The notes under the pieces were generated by a model. The model saw only the letters and a program-made list of their open reading frames with translations, was not told the origin of the DNA and searched no databases. DNA of 10,545 nucleotides from Chryseobacterium gleum (GTDB lineage Bacteria; Bacteroidota; Bacteroidia; Flavobacteriales_D; Crocinitomicaceae). The stretch's first letter is position 1; the number at the start of each line of letters is the position of its first letter. Of this stretch, positions 1 to 6,768 are shown piece after piece. A program made the translations under genes and the position numbers. The stretch spans positions 1-10,545 of the forward strand of contig CALPSU020000057.1 in the NCBI GenBank assembly GCA_943326315.2. The letters run 5' to 3'.

Positions 1-220
1 AGGATATGTTTGAAGGAGAATAATCTGCACCTAAAACATCTGGCCTTCTTAAATAGTCTGAAATATTTTTTATTCTATAATATGAAGTTCCTATAAAGAA
101 AGATCCAAAACCCCCAGATTTATATTTTAAGTTTTGATTACTTGTTTGAGCTCCAATATTGAAAAAAAGAATTACTGAACACAACCCAATAGCTGCTAAT
201 GTTTTATATGATTTTTTCAT
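1..220 (-). CDS. Secreted protein of unknown function, 5' part only
   Basis: An open frame starts with ATG at 218-220 and stays open for 73 codons to the left edge, so only the N-terminus is present. It begins with MKKSYK, followed by a hydrophobic stretch (about residues 8-22) that ends in GAQ, a typical Bacteroidota signal peptide with cleavage near residue 24-25. The mature start is rich in Gly, Phe, Tyr and Ser (KSGGFGSFFIGTSYYRIKN), which would suit a secreted or outer-membrane protein, but no domain is recognisable. I see no good promoter: a near-consensus -7 box (TTACTTTG on the minus strand, 248-255) has no TTG at the right spacing. A 14-bp palindrome lies about 60 bases upstream of the start. 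The function is unknown; that it is exported is the only inference I would defend. Confidence 0.65.
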   Translation of the reverse strand, partial: MKKSYKTLAAIGLCSVILFFNIGAQTSNQNLKYKSGGFGSFFIGTSYYRIKNISDYLRRPDVLGADYSPSNIS

Positions 221-280
221 TTTACTTTATCTTTACAATATTTTAGACAAAGTAAATAAGATCTCAAAATACTAGAAATG

Positions 281-294
281 ACAATCTAGATTGT
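281..294. repeat. Perfect 14-bp palindrome (possible operator)
   Basis: ACAATCTAGATTGT is a perfect dyad of two 7-base half-sites with no spacer. It lies 61-74 bases upstream of the start codon of the minus-strand gene at 1-220, where a dimeric regulator could bind. No regulator gene is present and the site occurs once, so operator function is only a guess. Confidence 0.35.
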
Positions 295-296
295 TC

Positions 297-333
297 TTAT
301 TGATGCTTATCAGATTTGGATTAGCATCAATAA
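297..333. repeat. 10-bp perfect inverted repeat with 17-base loop
   Basis: TTATTGATGC (297-306) is exactly complementary to GCATCAATAA (324-333), with a 17-base loop. It directly follows, and slightly overlaps, the terminator of the leftward tRNA gene. On the minus strand it lacks a following run of U, and on the plus strand it is followed by A, so it is not a classical terminator itself. It could be a second 3'-end hairpin for the tRNA transcript or part of the control region of the gene at 1-220. Confidence 0.4.
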
Positions 334-363
334 AAAAAGCCCAGTCGTAAAACTGAGCTTTTC
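331..363 (-). terminator. Rho-independent terminator of the tRNA-Met gene
   Basis: Read on the minus strand, AGCTCAGT and ACTGGGCT (359-352 and 345-338) form an 8-bp stem around a short loop, extended by A-U pairs at its base and followed by seven U residues (338-332). One pair is G-U on the minus strand but would be a C-A mismatch on the plus strand, so the hairpin is built for leftward transcription. It lies just after the 3' end of the tRNA gene. Confidence 0.75.
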
Positions 364-367
364 TTTG

Positions 368-441
368 TAGCGAGAGAGAGATTTGAACTCTCGACCTCAG
401 GGTTATGAATCCTGCGCTCTAACCAACTGAGCTACCTCGCC
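368..441 (-). tRNA. tRNA-Met (anticodon CAT)
   Basis: The minus strand folds into a complete 74-nt cloverleaf: acceptor GGCGAGG with UCUCGCU, D stem GCUC/GAGC, anticodon loop UUCAUAA with CAU at 405-407, five-base variable loop AGGUC, T stem GAGAG/CUCUC with loop UUCAAAU, and discriminator A at 368. CCA is not encoded (the next bases are CAAAG) and must be added after transcription. The first pair is G1-U72 rather than the C1-A72 mismatch of initiator tRNA, so this is an elongator-type tRNA. A CAT anticodon could also belong to tRNA-Ile2, where TilS converts C34 to lysidine; overall resemblance favours Met. The anticodon stem has an A-C mismatch next to the loop. It is flanked by a clear promoter and terminator, so it is a single-gene transcription unit. 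Confidence 0.95.
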
Positions 442-458
442 GTTTGGTTATAAGGGTG

Positions 459-488
459 CAAATATAATAGTTTTTTCTTTTTTGACAA
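459..488 (-). promoter_or_regulatory. Bacteroidota-type promoter of the tRNA-Met gene
   Basis: On the minus strand, TTG (488-486) is followed after 19 bases by TATATTTG (466-459). This fits the flavobacterial consensus TTG-N17-23-TAnnTTTG exactly. It would start transcription around 450-452, giving a leader of about ten bases before the tRNA 5' end at 441. Confidence 0.8.
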
Positions 489-700
489 TTTTTACTATCT
501 AATTAATCAAAAAACATTTCCAAACAGTCAGTAAATAGCTAACTGTCAAATTAATAATAACCTAAAATTATTTTAATACGCTATTCATTTTCGTCGATTT
601 TAGACTATTCAATTGAATTGATCTTCCCTAAAATTAAGCCTTTATTAACAAATGTCGAGATTTAAATTAAATCAACGTTAAATAATCATCACCTTCAAAA

Positions 701-2272
701 ATGATTAAACAATTAGGTTTAAATTCATTTAAAAATTCAAAACAAATGAAAAAAACGATCAATAAAGTAGAAATTCGTCACCTAAAAATAGAAGATTATG
801 AAAGTTTAAAAACAGCAATGATAAGTTCCTATAAGGATATGGAAAATGCTTATTGGAAAGTAAAACATATCAAATTGTTGCTAAAAAAATTCCCACAAGG
901 TCAACTTGTTGTTGTTGTAGACGATGTTATAGCAGGATGTGCTTTATCAATTGTTGTATCGGATGAAAAAGCAGAAAGTGATCACACGTATTTGGAAATA
1001 ACCGACAATTATACTTTTAGCACGCATAATCCTTCTGGAAATATTTTATATGGTATCGATGTATTCATTTCTCCCGAATTTAGAGGTTTAAGATTAGGAA
1101 GAAGACTATATGATGTAAGGAAAGAACTATGTGAACAATTAAATTTAAAAGGAATTGCTTTTGGAGGTCGTATCCCAAATTACTCAAAATATTCAGACCA
1201 GTTTACACCAAAAGAATACATCGACAAGGTAAAACTAAAAGAAATATACGACCCTGTTTTAACATTTCAATTAAGCAATGATTTTCACGTCTTAAAATTA
1301 ATGACAGGTTATTTACCAAACGATACAAGTTCATTAGAATATGCTACCCTACTCGCTTGGAATAATATTTATTATTCGAAAACAAACAATGACTTAAATA
1401 CGCCGAAAACCAATGTAAGACTTGGACTTGTTCAATGGCAAATGAGGTCGATGAGTAATATTGAAACCTTATTCGAACAAATGGAATATTTCATTGATGC
1501 TGTTTCAGATTATAGTTGTGATTTCTGTTTATTTCCTGAATTTTTCAACGCCCCTCTAATGGCAAAATACAATGAATTACCCGAATCTGAAGCCATACGT
1601 AAACTTGCAGAATATACAGAAGAAATTAAACTTAAATTTAAGGAATTCGCTATATCTTATAACATTAACATTATAACTGGCAGTATGCCTTTTGTAGAAA
1701 ATAATTGCCTTTACAATGTCGGTTATTTATGTAGACGAGATGGTAGCATTGAGGAATTTAGAAAAATACACATCACTCCTGCTGAATCTTATGCCTGGGG
1801 TATGGTTGGAGGAGATAAAATTCAAACTTTTGATACTGATTGCGGTAAAATAGGTATTCTCATTTGTTATGATTCTGAATTTCCTGAATTAAGTAGAATG
1901 CTTGCTGAAGAAGAAATGAAAATTTTATTCGTTCCTTTTTTAACAGATACTCAAAATGGTTTCCATCGAATTAAAAGATGTGCTCAAGCTAGAGCCATTG
2001 AAAATGAATGTTATGTCGCTATTGCAGGTAGTGTTGGTAACCTACCAAAAGTAAGTAATATGGATATTCAATTTGCTCAATCAGCCGTTTATACTCCATG
2101 TGATTTTGCATTTCCGACAAATGGAATTAAAGCTGAAGCAACACCAAACACTGAAATGATTTTAATTTGTGACATTGATTTATCCCTTTTACAAGAACTT
2201 CATAATTATGGAAGTGTAACCAATTTAAAAGATAGAAGACTCGATTTATATTCCATCACTCGAAATAAATAG
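701..2272 (+). CDS. GNAT acetyltransferase-nitrilase (carbon-nitrogen hydrolase) fusion
   Basis: This is a two-domain, probably cytoplasmic enzyme. Residues about 22-230 are a GNAT (RimI-like) acetyltransferase whose acetyl-CoA loop is FRGLRLGRRL (127-136); the usual second Gly of RGxGxG is Arg131. Residues about 240-515 are a nitrilase-superfamily domain with the full Glu-Lys-Cys triad: Glu280 (LFPEFF), Lys355 (FRKIH) and Cys389 (ILICYDSEFPE). This layout defines the RimI-linked class (branch 12) of the nitrilase superfamily, whose substrate is not established. The nitrilase half should hydrolyse a C-N bond of an amide, and the GNAT half may acylate an amine, but the link between them is unknown. 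An in-frame ATG at 746 (Met16, MKKTINKVEIRHL) lies nearer the conserved start and is an equally good or better initiation site. Upstream 442-700 shows no clear promoter for it. The gene appears to stand alone. Confidence 0.92.
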   Translation: MIKQLGLNSFKNSKQMKKTINKVEIRHLKIEDYESLKTAMISSYKDMENAYWKVKHIKLLLKKFPQGQLVVVVDDVIAGCALSIVVSDEKAESDHTYLEITDNYTFSTHNPSGNILYGIDVFISPEFRGLRLGRRLYDVRKELCEQLNLKGIAFGGRIPNYSKYSDQFTPKEYIDKVKLKEIYDPVLTFQLSNDFHVLKLMTGYLPNDTSSLEYATLLAWNNIYYSKTNNDLNTPKTNVRLGLVQWQMRSMSNIETLFEQMEYFIDAVSDYSCDFCLFPEFFNAPLMAKYNELPESEAIRKLAEYTEEIKLKFKEFAISYNINIITGSMPFVENNCLYNVGYLCRRDGSIEEFRKIHITPAESYAWGMVGGDKIQTFDTDCGKIGILICYDSEFPELSRMLAEEEMKILFVPFLTDTQNGFHRIKRCAQARAIENECYVAIAGSVGNLPKVSNMDIQFAQSAVYTPCDFAFPTNGIKAEATPNTEMILICDIDLSLLQELHNYGSVTNLKDRRLDLYSITRNK

Positions 2273-2380
2273 CTCTTTTATTTAAATTCTAGAGAGAACT
2301 TATGAACACATTTTAAGATGACAAAAAACCAATTAATATATTAAATATCAAACACTTAATACACATTAGAGTAAAATAAG

Positions 2381-2408
2381 TTAACAGAAAATATTTAAAA
2401 TACTTTTG
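2381..2408 (+). promoter_or_regulatory. Possible promoter of the START-like/permease/glycosyltransferase operon
   Basis: TACTTTTG at 2401-2408 matches the TAnnTTTG -7 consensus of Bacteroidota perfectly. The upstream element is weak: TTA at 2381-2383, 17 bases away, stands where TTG is expected. Transcription would start near 2415, about 85 bases before the first gene. It is the only full -7 match I found in the 2273-2498 gap, which otherwise holds no recognisable gene or strong hairpin. Confidence 0.35.
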
Positions 2409-2498
2409 ATGTTCAACCCCTTAATTTCAAACAGATTGAGCGGAAATTAGTATCTTGTCGAAACTTATTATAAAAGTTTAGAAAATATCTTACATAAA

Positions 2499-2888
2499 AT
2501 GGCAGAAAAAATTAAATTTGAATTAGAGTTTTTATTAAAAACATCTGGAAAAGTATTGGAAAATATGATTTTCAATCCTGCTGGTTTAGCAGAATGGTTT
2601 GCTGATGATGTAAATATTAAGGATGATATATTAATATTTGATTGGGACGGTACTCAAGAAGAAGCAAGACTATTAACAAAGAGAACTTCTGATAAAATTA
2701 AATGGCAATGGATTTCTGACGAAGAAGAAGGCTTGAATTCTTATTGCGAATTACGATATGAAATTGATCCAATGACAAAGGTTGTGATACTTTTCGTTAC
2801 TGATTTTTCTGAAAATGGCGACATGGATGAAGCTAAAAGATTATGGGAAAAACAAATTGGAGAATTAAAAAGAGTATTAGGAGCATAA
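2499..2888 (+). CDS. START-like (SRPBCC/AHSA1-fold) domain protein
   Basis: This small 129-residue soluble protein resembles the START-like family found throughout Bacteroidota. Visible marks are the motif NPAGLAEWFADDV (26-38), typical of the AHSA1/SRPBCC fold, where helices after the first strand close a ligand pocket; a WDG turn (49-51); alternating strands up to about residue 103; and a long amphipathic C-terminal helix (108-128) that would cover the pocket. No signal peptide is present, so it is cytoplasmic. The fold generally binds hydrophobic ligands or acts as a co-chaperone; the ligand here is unknown. It is the first gene of the operon and ends ten bases before the LptF/LptG-type permease, which suggests, but does not show, a role connected with lipid or glycolipid handling. 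The ATG at 2499 is preceded by A-rich sequence without a Shine-Dalgarno motif, as usual in this phylum. Confidence 0.88.
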   Translation: MAEKIKFELEFLLKTSGKVLENMIFNPAGLAEWFADDVNIKDDILIFDWDGTQEEARLLTKRTSDKIKWQWISDEEEGLNSYCELRYEIDPMTKVVILFVTDFSENGDMDEAKRLWEKQIGELKRVLGA

Positions 2889-2898
2889 TCTAAATCAC

Positions 2899-4362
2899 TT
2901 GAAACGTCTTTACGTATTTAGTATTCGTTCATTTATAGGTCCTTTTTTTGTGACCTTATGTATTTCCATGTTCATTTTGGTAATGCAATTTTTCTGGAAA
3001 TACATAGATGATTTAATGGGTAAAGGAATATCAATAAGTATAATTATTGAGTTACTTTTTTATGTTTCCGCCTCATTAATACCACTTGCACTTCCATTAG
3101 CAATATTACTTTCATCTATAATGACTCTCGGTAATTTAGCCGAACATAATGAATTAACTGCATTAAAAGCGAGTGGTCTTTCATTATATCGAATAATGAA
3201 ACCTTTAACAGGGGTTATACTTTTTTTATCTCTTTCAACATTTTATTTTGCCAATTATGTAATTCCAGTTGCAGAACTTAAATGGCATTCTTTAATTTAC
3301 GACCTTCAAAACACAAAAATATCAGCACTAGTAACTCCTGGTGTTTTCAGTGATAAAATAGATGGATATGCCATCAAAGTTGAAAAAGGTAAAAATGATC
3401 ATTTTGAAGGAATATTAATCCATGTCCACACTGATCCGAATGTGATAAAAACGATAAGGGCAAAAGAAGGTAAAATCTATAAATCTGTTAATGGAAATCA
3501 AATCTTTTTTGAATTACACGAAGGGATTATTTCTGAAGAATTATCTCCTCAATCGCCAAATTTTGATTCAAACGGTAAAATTCTTTCCGATATTAATAAT
3601 TCAAGACCATCCCGAAGATATTCTTTTCACAAAGCAACCTATAAAATTGACATTTCTGGATTTAAGCTTAGCAGAACGAATGAAGAGCTATTTAAGAATA
3701 ATCAAGAAATGCTAAATGTTTTTCAAATAAATGAGGCTATAGACTCAATTCAAAGAGAAGCTGATAATGTTTTAGAAAATTTTCTAAAAAGTAGCAAGAA
3801 CGAGTATTTGTATTTCCAATCTAAAGATTTTGTTTCTGCTACTATAAATGCAGATCCAAATATTCAACAAATTCAACCGTTAAATGAAGTAATTGTTTTT
3901 GATTCACTATCTAAATCTGACAAAATAGCTTCATTAAATATGCTAGTTCCTAACTTAAGGAGAGTTAATGAGAATTTAAAAAATCAATATGTTTATATCG
4001 ATGTCTTAAATCAAAATATGAATCTTTACTATATAAGTTTCCATAGAAAATTCGCGCTAACTTATGCAATAATTGTTTTGTTTTTTATTGGCGCACCTTT
4101 AGGTGCAATTATTCGAAAAGGCGGTTTTGGTACCCCTTTAGTTCTAGCCGCACTATTGTTTATGCTTTATTTCATCCTAATAAGTATAGGGGAAAGTTTA
4201 GCTTCTGAAAACGTTGTATCTCCTTTTATAGGGATGTGGTTTGCCTCAATGGTTTTAACTCCTATTGCTATTTTATTTATGAACGCGGCAGCAAATGATT
4301 CACAAATATTTAATAAAGAGGCTTACGCTAAGTTTTTCGCAAAATTTAAAAAGAAAAAATGA
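2899..4362 (+). CDS. LptF/LptG-family permease (inner-membrane lipid/LPS export subunit)
   Basis: A 487-residue inner-membrane protein with the LptF/LptG layout: three N-terminal membrane segments (about 13-35, 47-75 and 100-122), a large periplasmic domain (about 123-375) and three C-terminal segments (about 385-405, 411-432 and 440-463). The cytoplasmic coupling motif ELTALKASGLS (85-95) and the conserved GAPLGAIIRKGGFG (398-411) are clear. In the known system LptF and LptG form the membrane part of the LptB2FG ABC transporter that extracts lipopolysaccharide and passes it to LptC/LptA. No second permease or ATPase is present here, so I cannot say F or G. It is longer than the E. coli proteins (about 360 residues), the excess lying in the periplasmic part (about 255-370). 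The start is TTG at 2899, chosen because MKRLYVF is where the family begins and no ATG lies nearby. It overlaps the next gene by four bases (ATGA). Confidence 0.92.
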   Translation: MKRLYVFSIRSFIGPFFVTLCISMFILVMQFFWKYIDDLMGKGISISIIIELLFYVSASLIPLALPLAILLSSIMTLGNLAEHNELTALKASGLSLYRIMKPLTGVILFLSLSTFYFANYVIPVAELKWHSLIYDLQNTKISALVTPGVFSDKIDGYAIKVEKGKNDHFEGILIHVHTDPNVIKTIRAKEGKIYKSVNGNQIFFELHEGIISEELSPQSPNFDSNGKILSDINNSRPSRRYSFHKATYKIDISGFKLSRTNEELFKNNQEMLNVFQINEAIDSIQREADNVLENFLKSSKNEYLYFQSKDFVSATINADPNIQQIQPLNEVIVFDSLSKSDKIASLNMLVPNLRRVNENLKNQYVYIDVLNQNMNLYYISFHRKFALTYAIIVLFFIGAPLGAIIRKGGFGTPLVLAALLFMLYFILISIGESLASENVVSPFIGMWFASMVLTPIAILFMNAAANDSQIFNKEAYAKFFAKFKKKK

Positions 4363-5546
4363 AAGTTTTACACATAAGTAATAAACCTATTTATCCTATT
4401 TTAGATGGTGGATGTGTTGCGATATCTCATTTTTTAACTTGTTTATTATCTGCTGGATACGATGTTAAGCATTTAACAATTTCAACTGATAAACACCCTT
4501 TTAATATTGATGAATATCCATCAACTTTATGTTCGATAATTAGACCTGAGAGTTCTTTCGTAAACACTGCTATCAATCCTTTTTCAGCGTTAGCCTATAT
4601 ATTTAAAAAAGGATCATACAATATTGATCGTTTTAATAATAAACGTTTCAGATCTTTAATTAAGAAGTATCTGAAAGAACAACAAGTTGATTTTGTAGTA
4701 TTTGAGAGTATTTATTTAGCAAATTACTTCTCTACAATTCGAAAATATTCCAATGCAAAAATTATTATCAGAAGTCATAATGTAGAATATTTAATCTGGG
4801 AAAGATTAGCTAATTCTCAATCTTCTTTTTTAAAAAAATTATATTTTAAAAAATTATCTTCAGACCTAAAGAAGGTTGAATTAAAAACTTTGCAAAAAAT
4901 TGATGGTATTGCTTGTATATCAGATAATGATGCATTAATATTTAAAGCTTCAGGAGTTAAAACTTTAATCGAAACTATTCCAGTTTCAATCCTTAATCAA
5001 ATAAAAACAGCTGATTATTCTGTAAACACTTTCTTTCATTTTGGAGCAATGAATTGGATGCCTAATCTTGAATCCGTTAGATGGTTAGTGAATTCAATAT
5101 TTCCAAAAATTAGAGAAAAAGACCTAAATGCTAAACTTATTTTAGCAGGTAATTTTATGCCCGAAGAGTTTAAAACGGATGCATCAAAAGGCATTGAAGT
5201 AATCGGAAGTATTGGTTTAAAAGATGACTTTTTCACTTCTAATGGCATTATGCTTACACCGTTAATATCTGGCTCGGGTGTTCGTATTAAAATTTTAGAA
5301 GCAATGAGCTTTGGAGTTCCTATTGTTACTTCTGAAATCGGAATAGAGGGTATAAACGCTCAAAATAATAGAGATATATTAATTGCGAAAAATGAGGATG
5401 AATTCGTATCCTATGCCATTGATTTATCAAAGTCAATCAAAATGAGGGAATATATTGGTACAAATGCAAAAAATACGATTGAAAATAATTATCAAATAGA
5501 TCCTATAGCAAAAAAAATAATTGAGTTCTTCAATAAAATATCGTAA
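4359..5546 (+). CDS. GT4-type (GT-B fold) glycosyltransferase
   Basis: A 395-residue cytoplasmic or membrane-peripheral glycosyltransferase of usual family length. The N-terminal Rossmann half opens with MKVLHISNKPIYPILDGG, the acceptor-side glycine loop, and contains IIRSHNVEYLIWERLA (136-151), typical of bacterial GT4 enzymes. The C-terminal half (about 223-395) binds the nucleotide sugar: HFGAMNWMPNLESVRWL (227-243), then GSGVRIKILEAMSFGVPIVTS (305-325). Glu314 is the second Glu of the EX7E motif; the first is replaced by Ser306, common in this subgroup. It should transfer a sugar from a nucleotide donor to a growing glycan or lipid-linked acceptor; donor and acceptor cannot be read from sequence. 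Its ATG overlaps the permease stop codon (ATGA), implying translational coupling, and its own 3' end overlaps the next glycosyltransferase by 26 bases. Confidence 0.9.
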   Translation: MKVLHISNKPIYPILDGGCVAISHFLTCLLSAGYDVKHLTISTDKHPFNIDEYPSTLCSIIRPESSFVNTAINPFSALAYIFKKGSYNIDRFNNKRFRSLIKKYLKEQQVDFVVFESIYLANYFSTIRKYSNAKIIIRSHNVEYLIWERLANSQSSFLKKLYFKKLSSDLKKVELKTLQKIDGIACISDNDALIFKASGVKTLIETIPVSILNQIKTADYSVNTFFHFGAMNWMPNLESVRWLVNSIFPKIREKDLNAKLILAGNFMPEEFKTDASKGIEVIGSIGLKDDFFTSNGIMLTPLISGSGVRIKILEAMSFGVPIVTSEIGIEGINAQNNRDILIAKNEDEFVSYAIDLSKSIKMREYIGTNAKNTIENNYQIDPIAKKIIEFFNKIS

Positions 5547-6714
5547 AAAACTTGTCGTGATGCTTTCACGATTTCCATATCCTCTTGAGAAAGGGGATAA
5601 ATTGCGCGCATTTCATCAAATAAAAGAACTCTCTAAAAAATATTCAATTACATTAATTGCAACGACTGATAATTCTGTTAAAAAAGAATCTATTGAACAA
5701 TTAAAGATATATTGTACAACTATATATATATTCAGATTAAATAAAATTTCAATCTTCGCTAATATTTTATTTAAATTATTTACGAATAAGCCAATTCAAA
5801 CTGGTTATTTTTATTCAAGTAAAAATAATTCTAAAATTAAATCAATACTAAATGAAGTAAAACCGGATCATATCTATTGTCAATTAGTTAGAGTTTCTGA
5901 ATTTGTGAAAAACTATCACCATTGTTCAAAAACATTAGATTACATGGATGCTTTGTCTAAAGGAATGGAACGAAGAATTGAAAATGCACCTTTTTATTTG
6001 AAATGGCTATTTAAAACTGAATCAAAAAGATTATCTTTCTATGAGCGTCAAATTTTTGATTACTTTGAACATCAAACAATTATAAGTGATCAAGATCGTA
6101 ACCTTATATCCCATCCAAATCGAAACAAAATATTTTGCATTCCAAATGGTGTTGATGAATCTTTTTTTGAAAAACTAAATATTCCGAAAGATTTTGATTT
6201 GCTATTTGTTGGAAATATGAATTATCAACCTAACATTGAAGCGGTACATTATATAAATAATGAAATATTACCAATACTAAATTCTGGTGAGACTAAATAT
6301 TCTTTACTAATTTCTGGAGCAAATACACATTCAAGTATACGTAAAATAATAAAATCAAACCCATTAATAACTGCTACAGGATGGGTTCAAGATATTCGTT
6401 ATTCTTACGCTAGAGGACGAGTATTTATTGCGCCAATGCAAATAGGAACTGGTTTGCAAAATAAACTCATAGAAGCAATGGCTATGGGAATTCCTTGTAT
6501 TACCACTTCTCTATCAAATAATGCTATTAATGCTATTCATAATGAATCAATAATAGTTGCAGAAAATAAAATAGATTTTGTAAATGCGATTAAACTTCTT
6601 TTAAGTGACGCAAATTATTACGAAAAAATATCAAAAGGAGGAACAGAATTTGTTAAAAATAAATTTAATTGGAATAAATCAACAGAAAAGTTGATTGAAA
6701 TTTTTGAATCATAA
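5521..6714 (+). CDS. GT-B glycosyltransferase, Stp1-like (exopolysaccharide/EpsH-associated type)
   Basis: A 397-residue glycosyltransferase with a GT-B fold. The N-terminal loop LSRFPYPLEKGDKLRAFHQI (15-34), the acidic DYMDALSKGM region (140-149), FVGNMNYQPNIEAVHY (229-244) and GTGLQNKLIEAMAMGIP (309-325) resemble the Stp1 family of sugar transferases found with PEP-CTERM/EpsH exopolysaccharide loci. Glu318 is the conserved catalytic-side Glu; the first Glu of EX7E is Thr310. No exosortase is visible, so the resemblance indicates polysaccharide assembly in general. The frame has a TAA at 5518-5520, so TTG at 5521 is the earliest possible start; the next candidates, GTG 5557 and ATG 5560, would cut into the first beta strand (KKLVVMLS). 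I therefore accept TTG, which overlaps the previous gene by 26 bases. It is the last gene of the operon; a terminator hairpin begins two bases after its stop. Confidence 0.88.
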   Translation: MSSSIKYRKKLVVMLSRFPYPLEKGDKLRAFHQIKELSKKYSITLIATTDNSVKKESIEQLKIYCTTIYIFRLNKISIFANILFKLFTNKPIQTGYFYSSKNNSKIKSILNEVKPDHIYCQLVRVSEFVKNYHHCSKTLDYMDALSKGMERRIENAPFYLKWLFKTESKRLSFYERQIFDYFEHQTIISDQDRNLISHPNRNKIFCIPNGVDESFFEKLNIPKDFDLLFVGNMNYQPNIEAVHYINNEILPILNSGETKYSLLISGANTHSSIRKIIKSNPLITATGWVQDIRYSYARGRVFIAPMQIGTGLQNKLIEAMAMGIPCITTSLSNNAINAIHNESIIVAENKIDFVNAIKLLLSDANYYEKISKGGTEFVKNKFNWNKSTEKLIEIFES

Positions 6715-6715
6715 A

Positions 6716-6751
6716 AAAAGGTAGAAGTTTTATATTTCCCCTACCTTTCTT
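6716..6751. terminator. Bidirectional terminator between convergent operons
   Basis: AAAGGTAG (6717-6724) pairs perfectly with CTACCTTT (6741-6748) across a 16-base loop. On the minus strand the stem runs into an unbroken run of seven U (6719-6713), a strong terminator for the DUF5606 gene. On the plus strand it is followed by TTTCTT-type sequence, so it can also end the glycosyltransferase operon, whose stop codon is at 6712-6714. Confidence 0.8.
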
Positions 6752-6768
6752 AACTATATTAATCTTTA

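Noticed and set aside
608..617. TTCAATTGAA 10-bp palindrome in the gap before the GNAT-nitrilase gene
   Set aside because: Short, purely AT-rich apart from two bases, and expected by chance at this composition; the 442-700 gap otherwise shows only the tRNA promoter.
2436..2457. TTG plus TATCTTG as a promoter closer to the START-like gene
   Set aside because: Spacing is only 12 bases and the -7 element lacks one T; the TACTTTTG at 2401 is a better match.
3491..3715. 74-codon plus-strand open frame inside the permease
   Set aside because: Fully inside a convincing gene in another frame, low-complexity translation, no recognisable domain; a shadow frame.
5036..5248. 70-codon minus-strand open frame opposite the first glycosyltransferase
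   Set aside because: Antisense to a conserved nucleotide-sugar-binding region; no family resemblance.
6519..6540. Tandem AATGCTATT in the second glycosyltransferase
   Set aside because: Just two 9-base copies that encode NAINAI in frame; no sign of a functional repeat.
4359..6714. The two glycosyltransferases as halves of one split gene or a tandem duplication
   Set aside because: Each has its own complete N- and C-terminal GT-B domains at full length, and they differ in sequence and subfamily.
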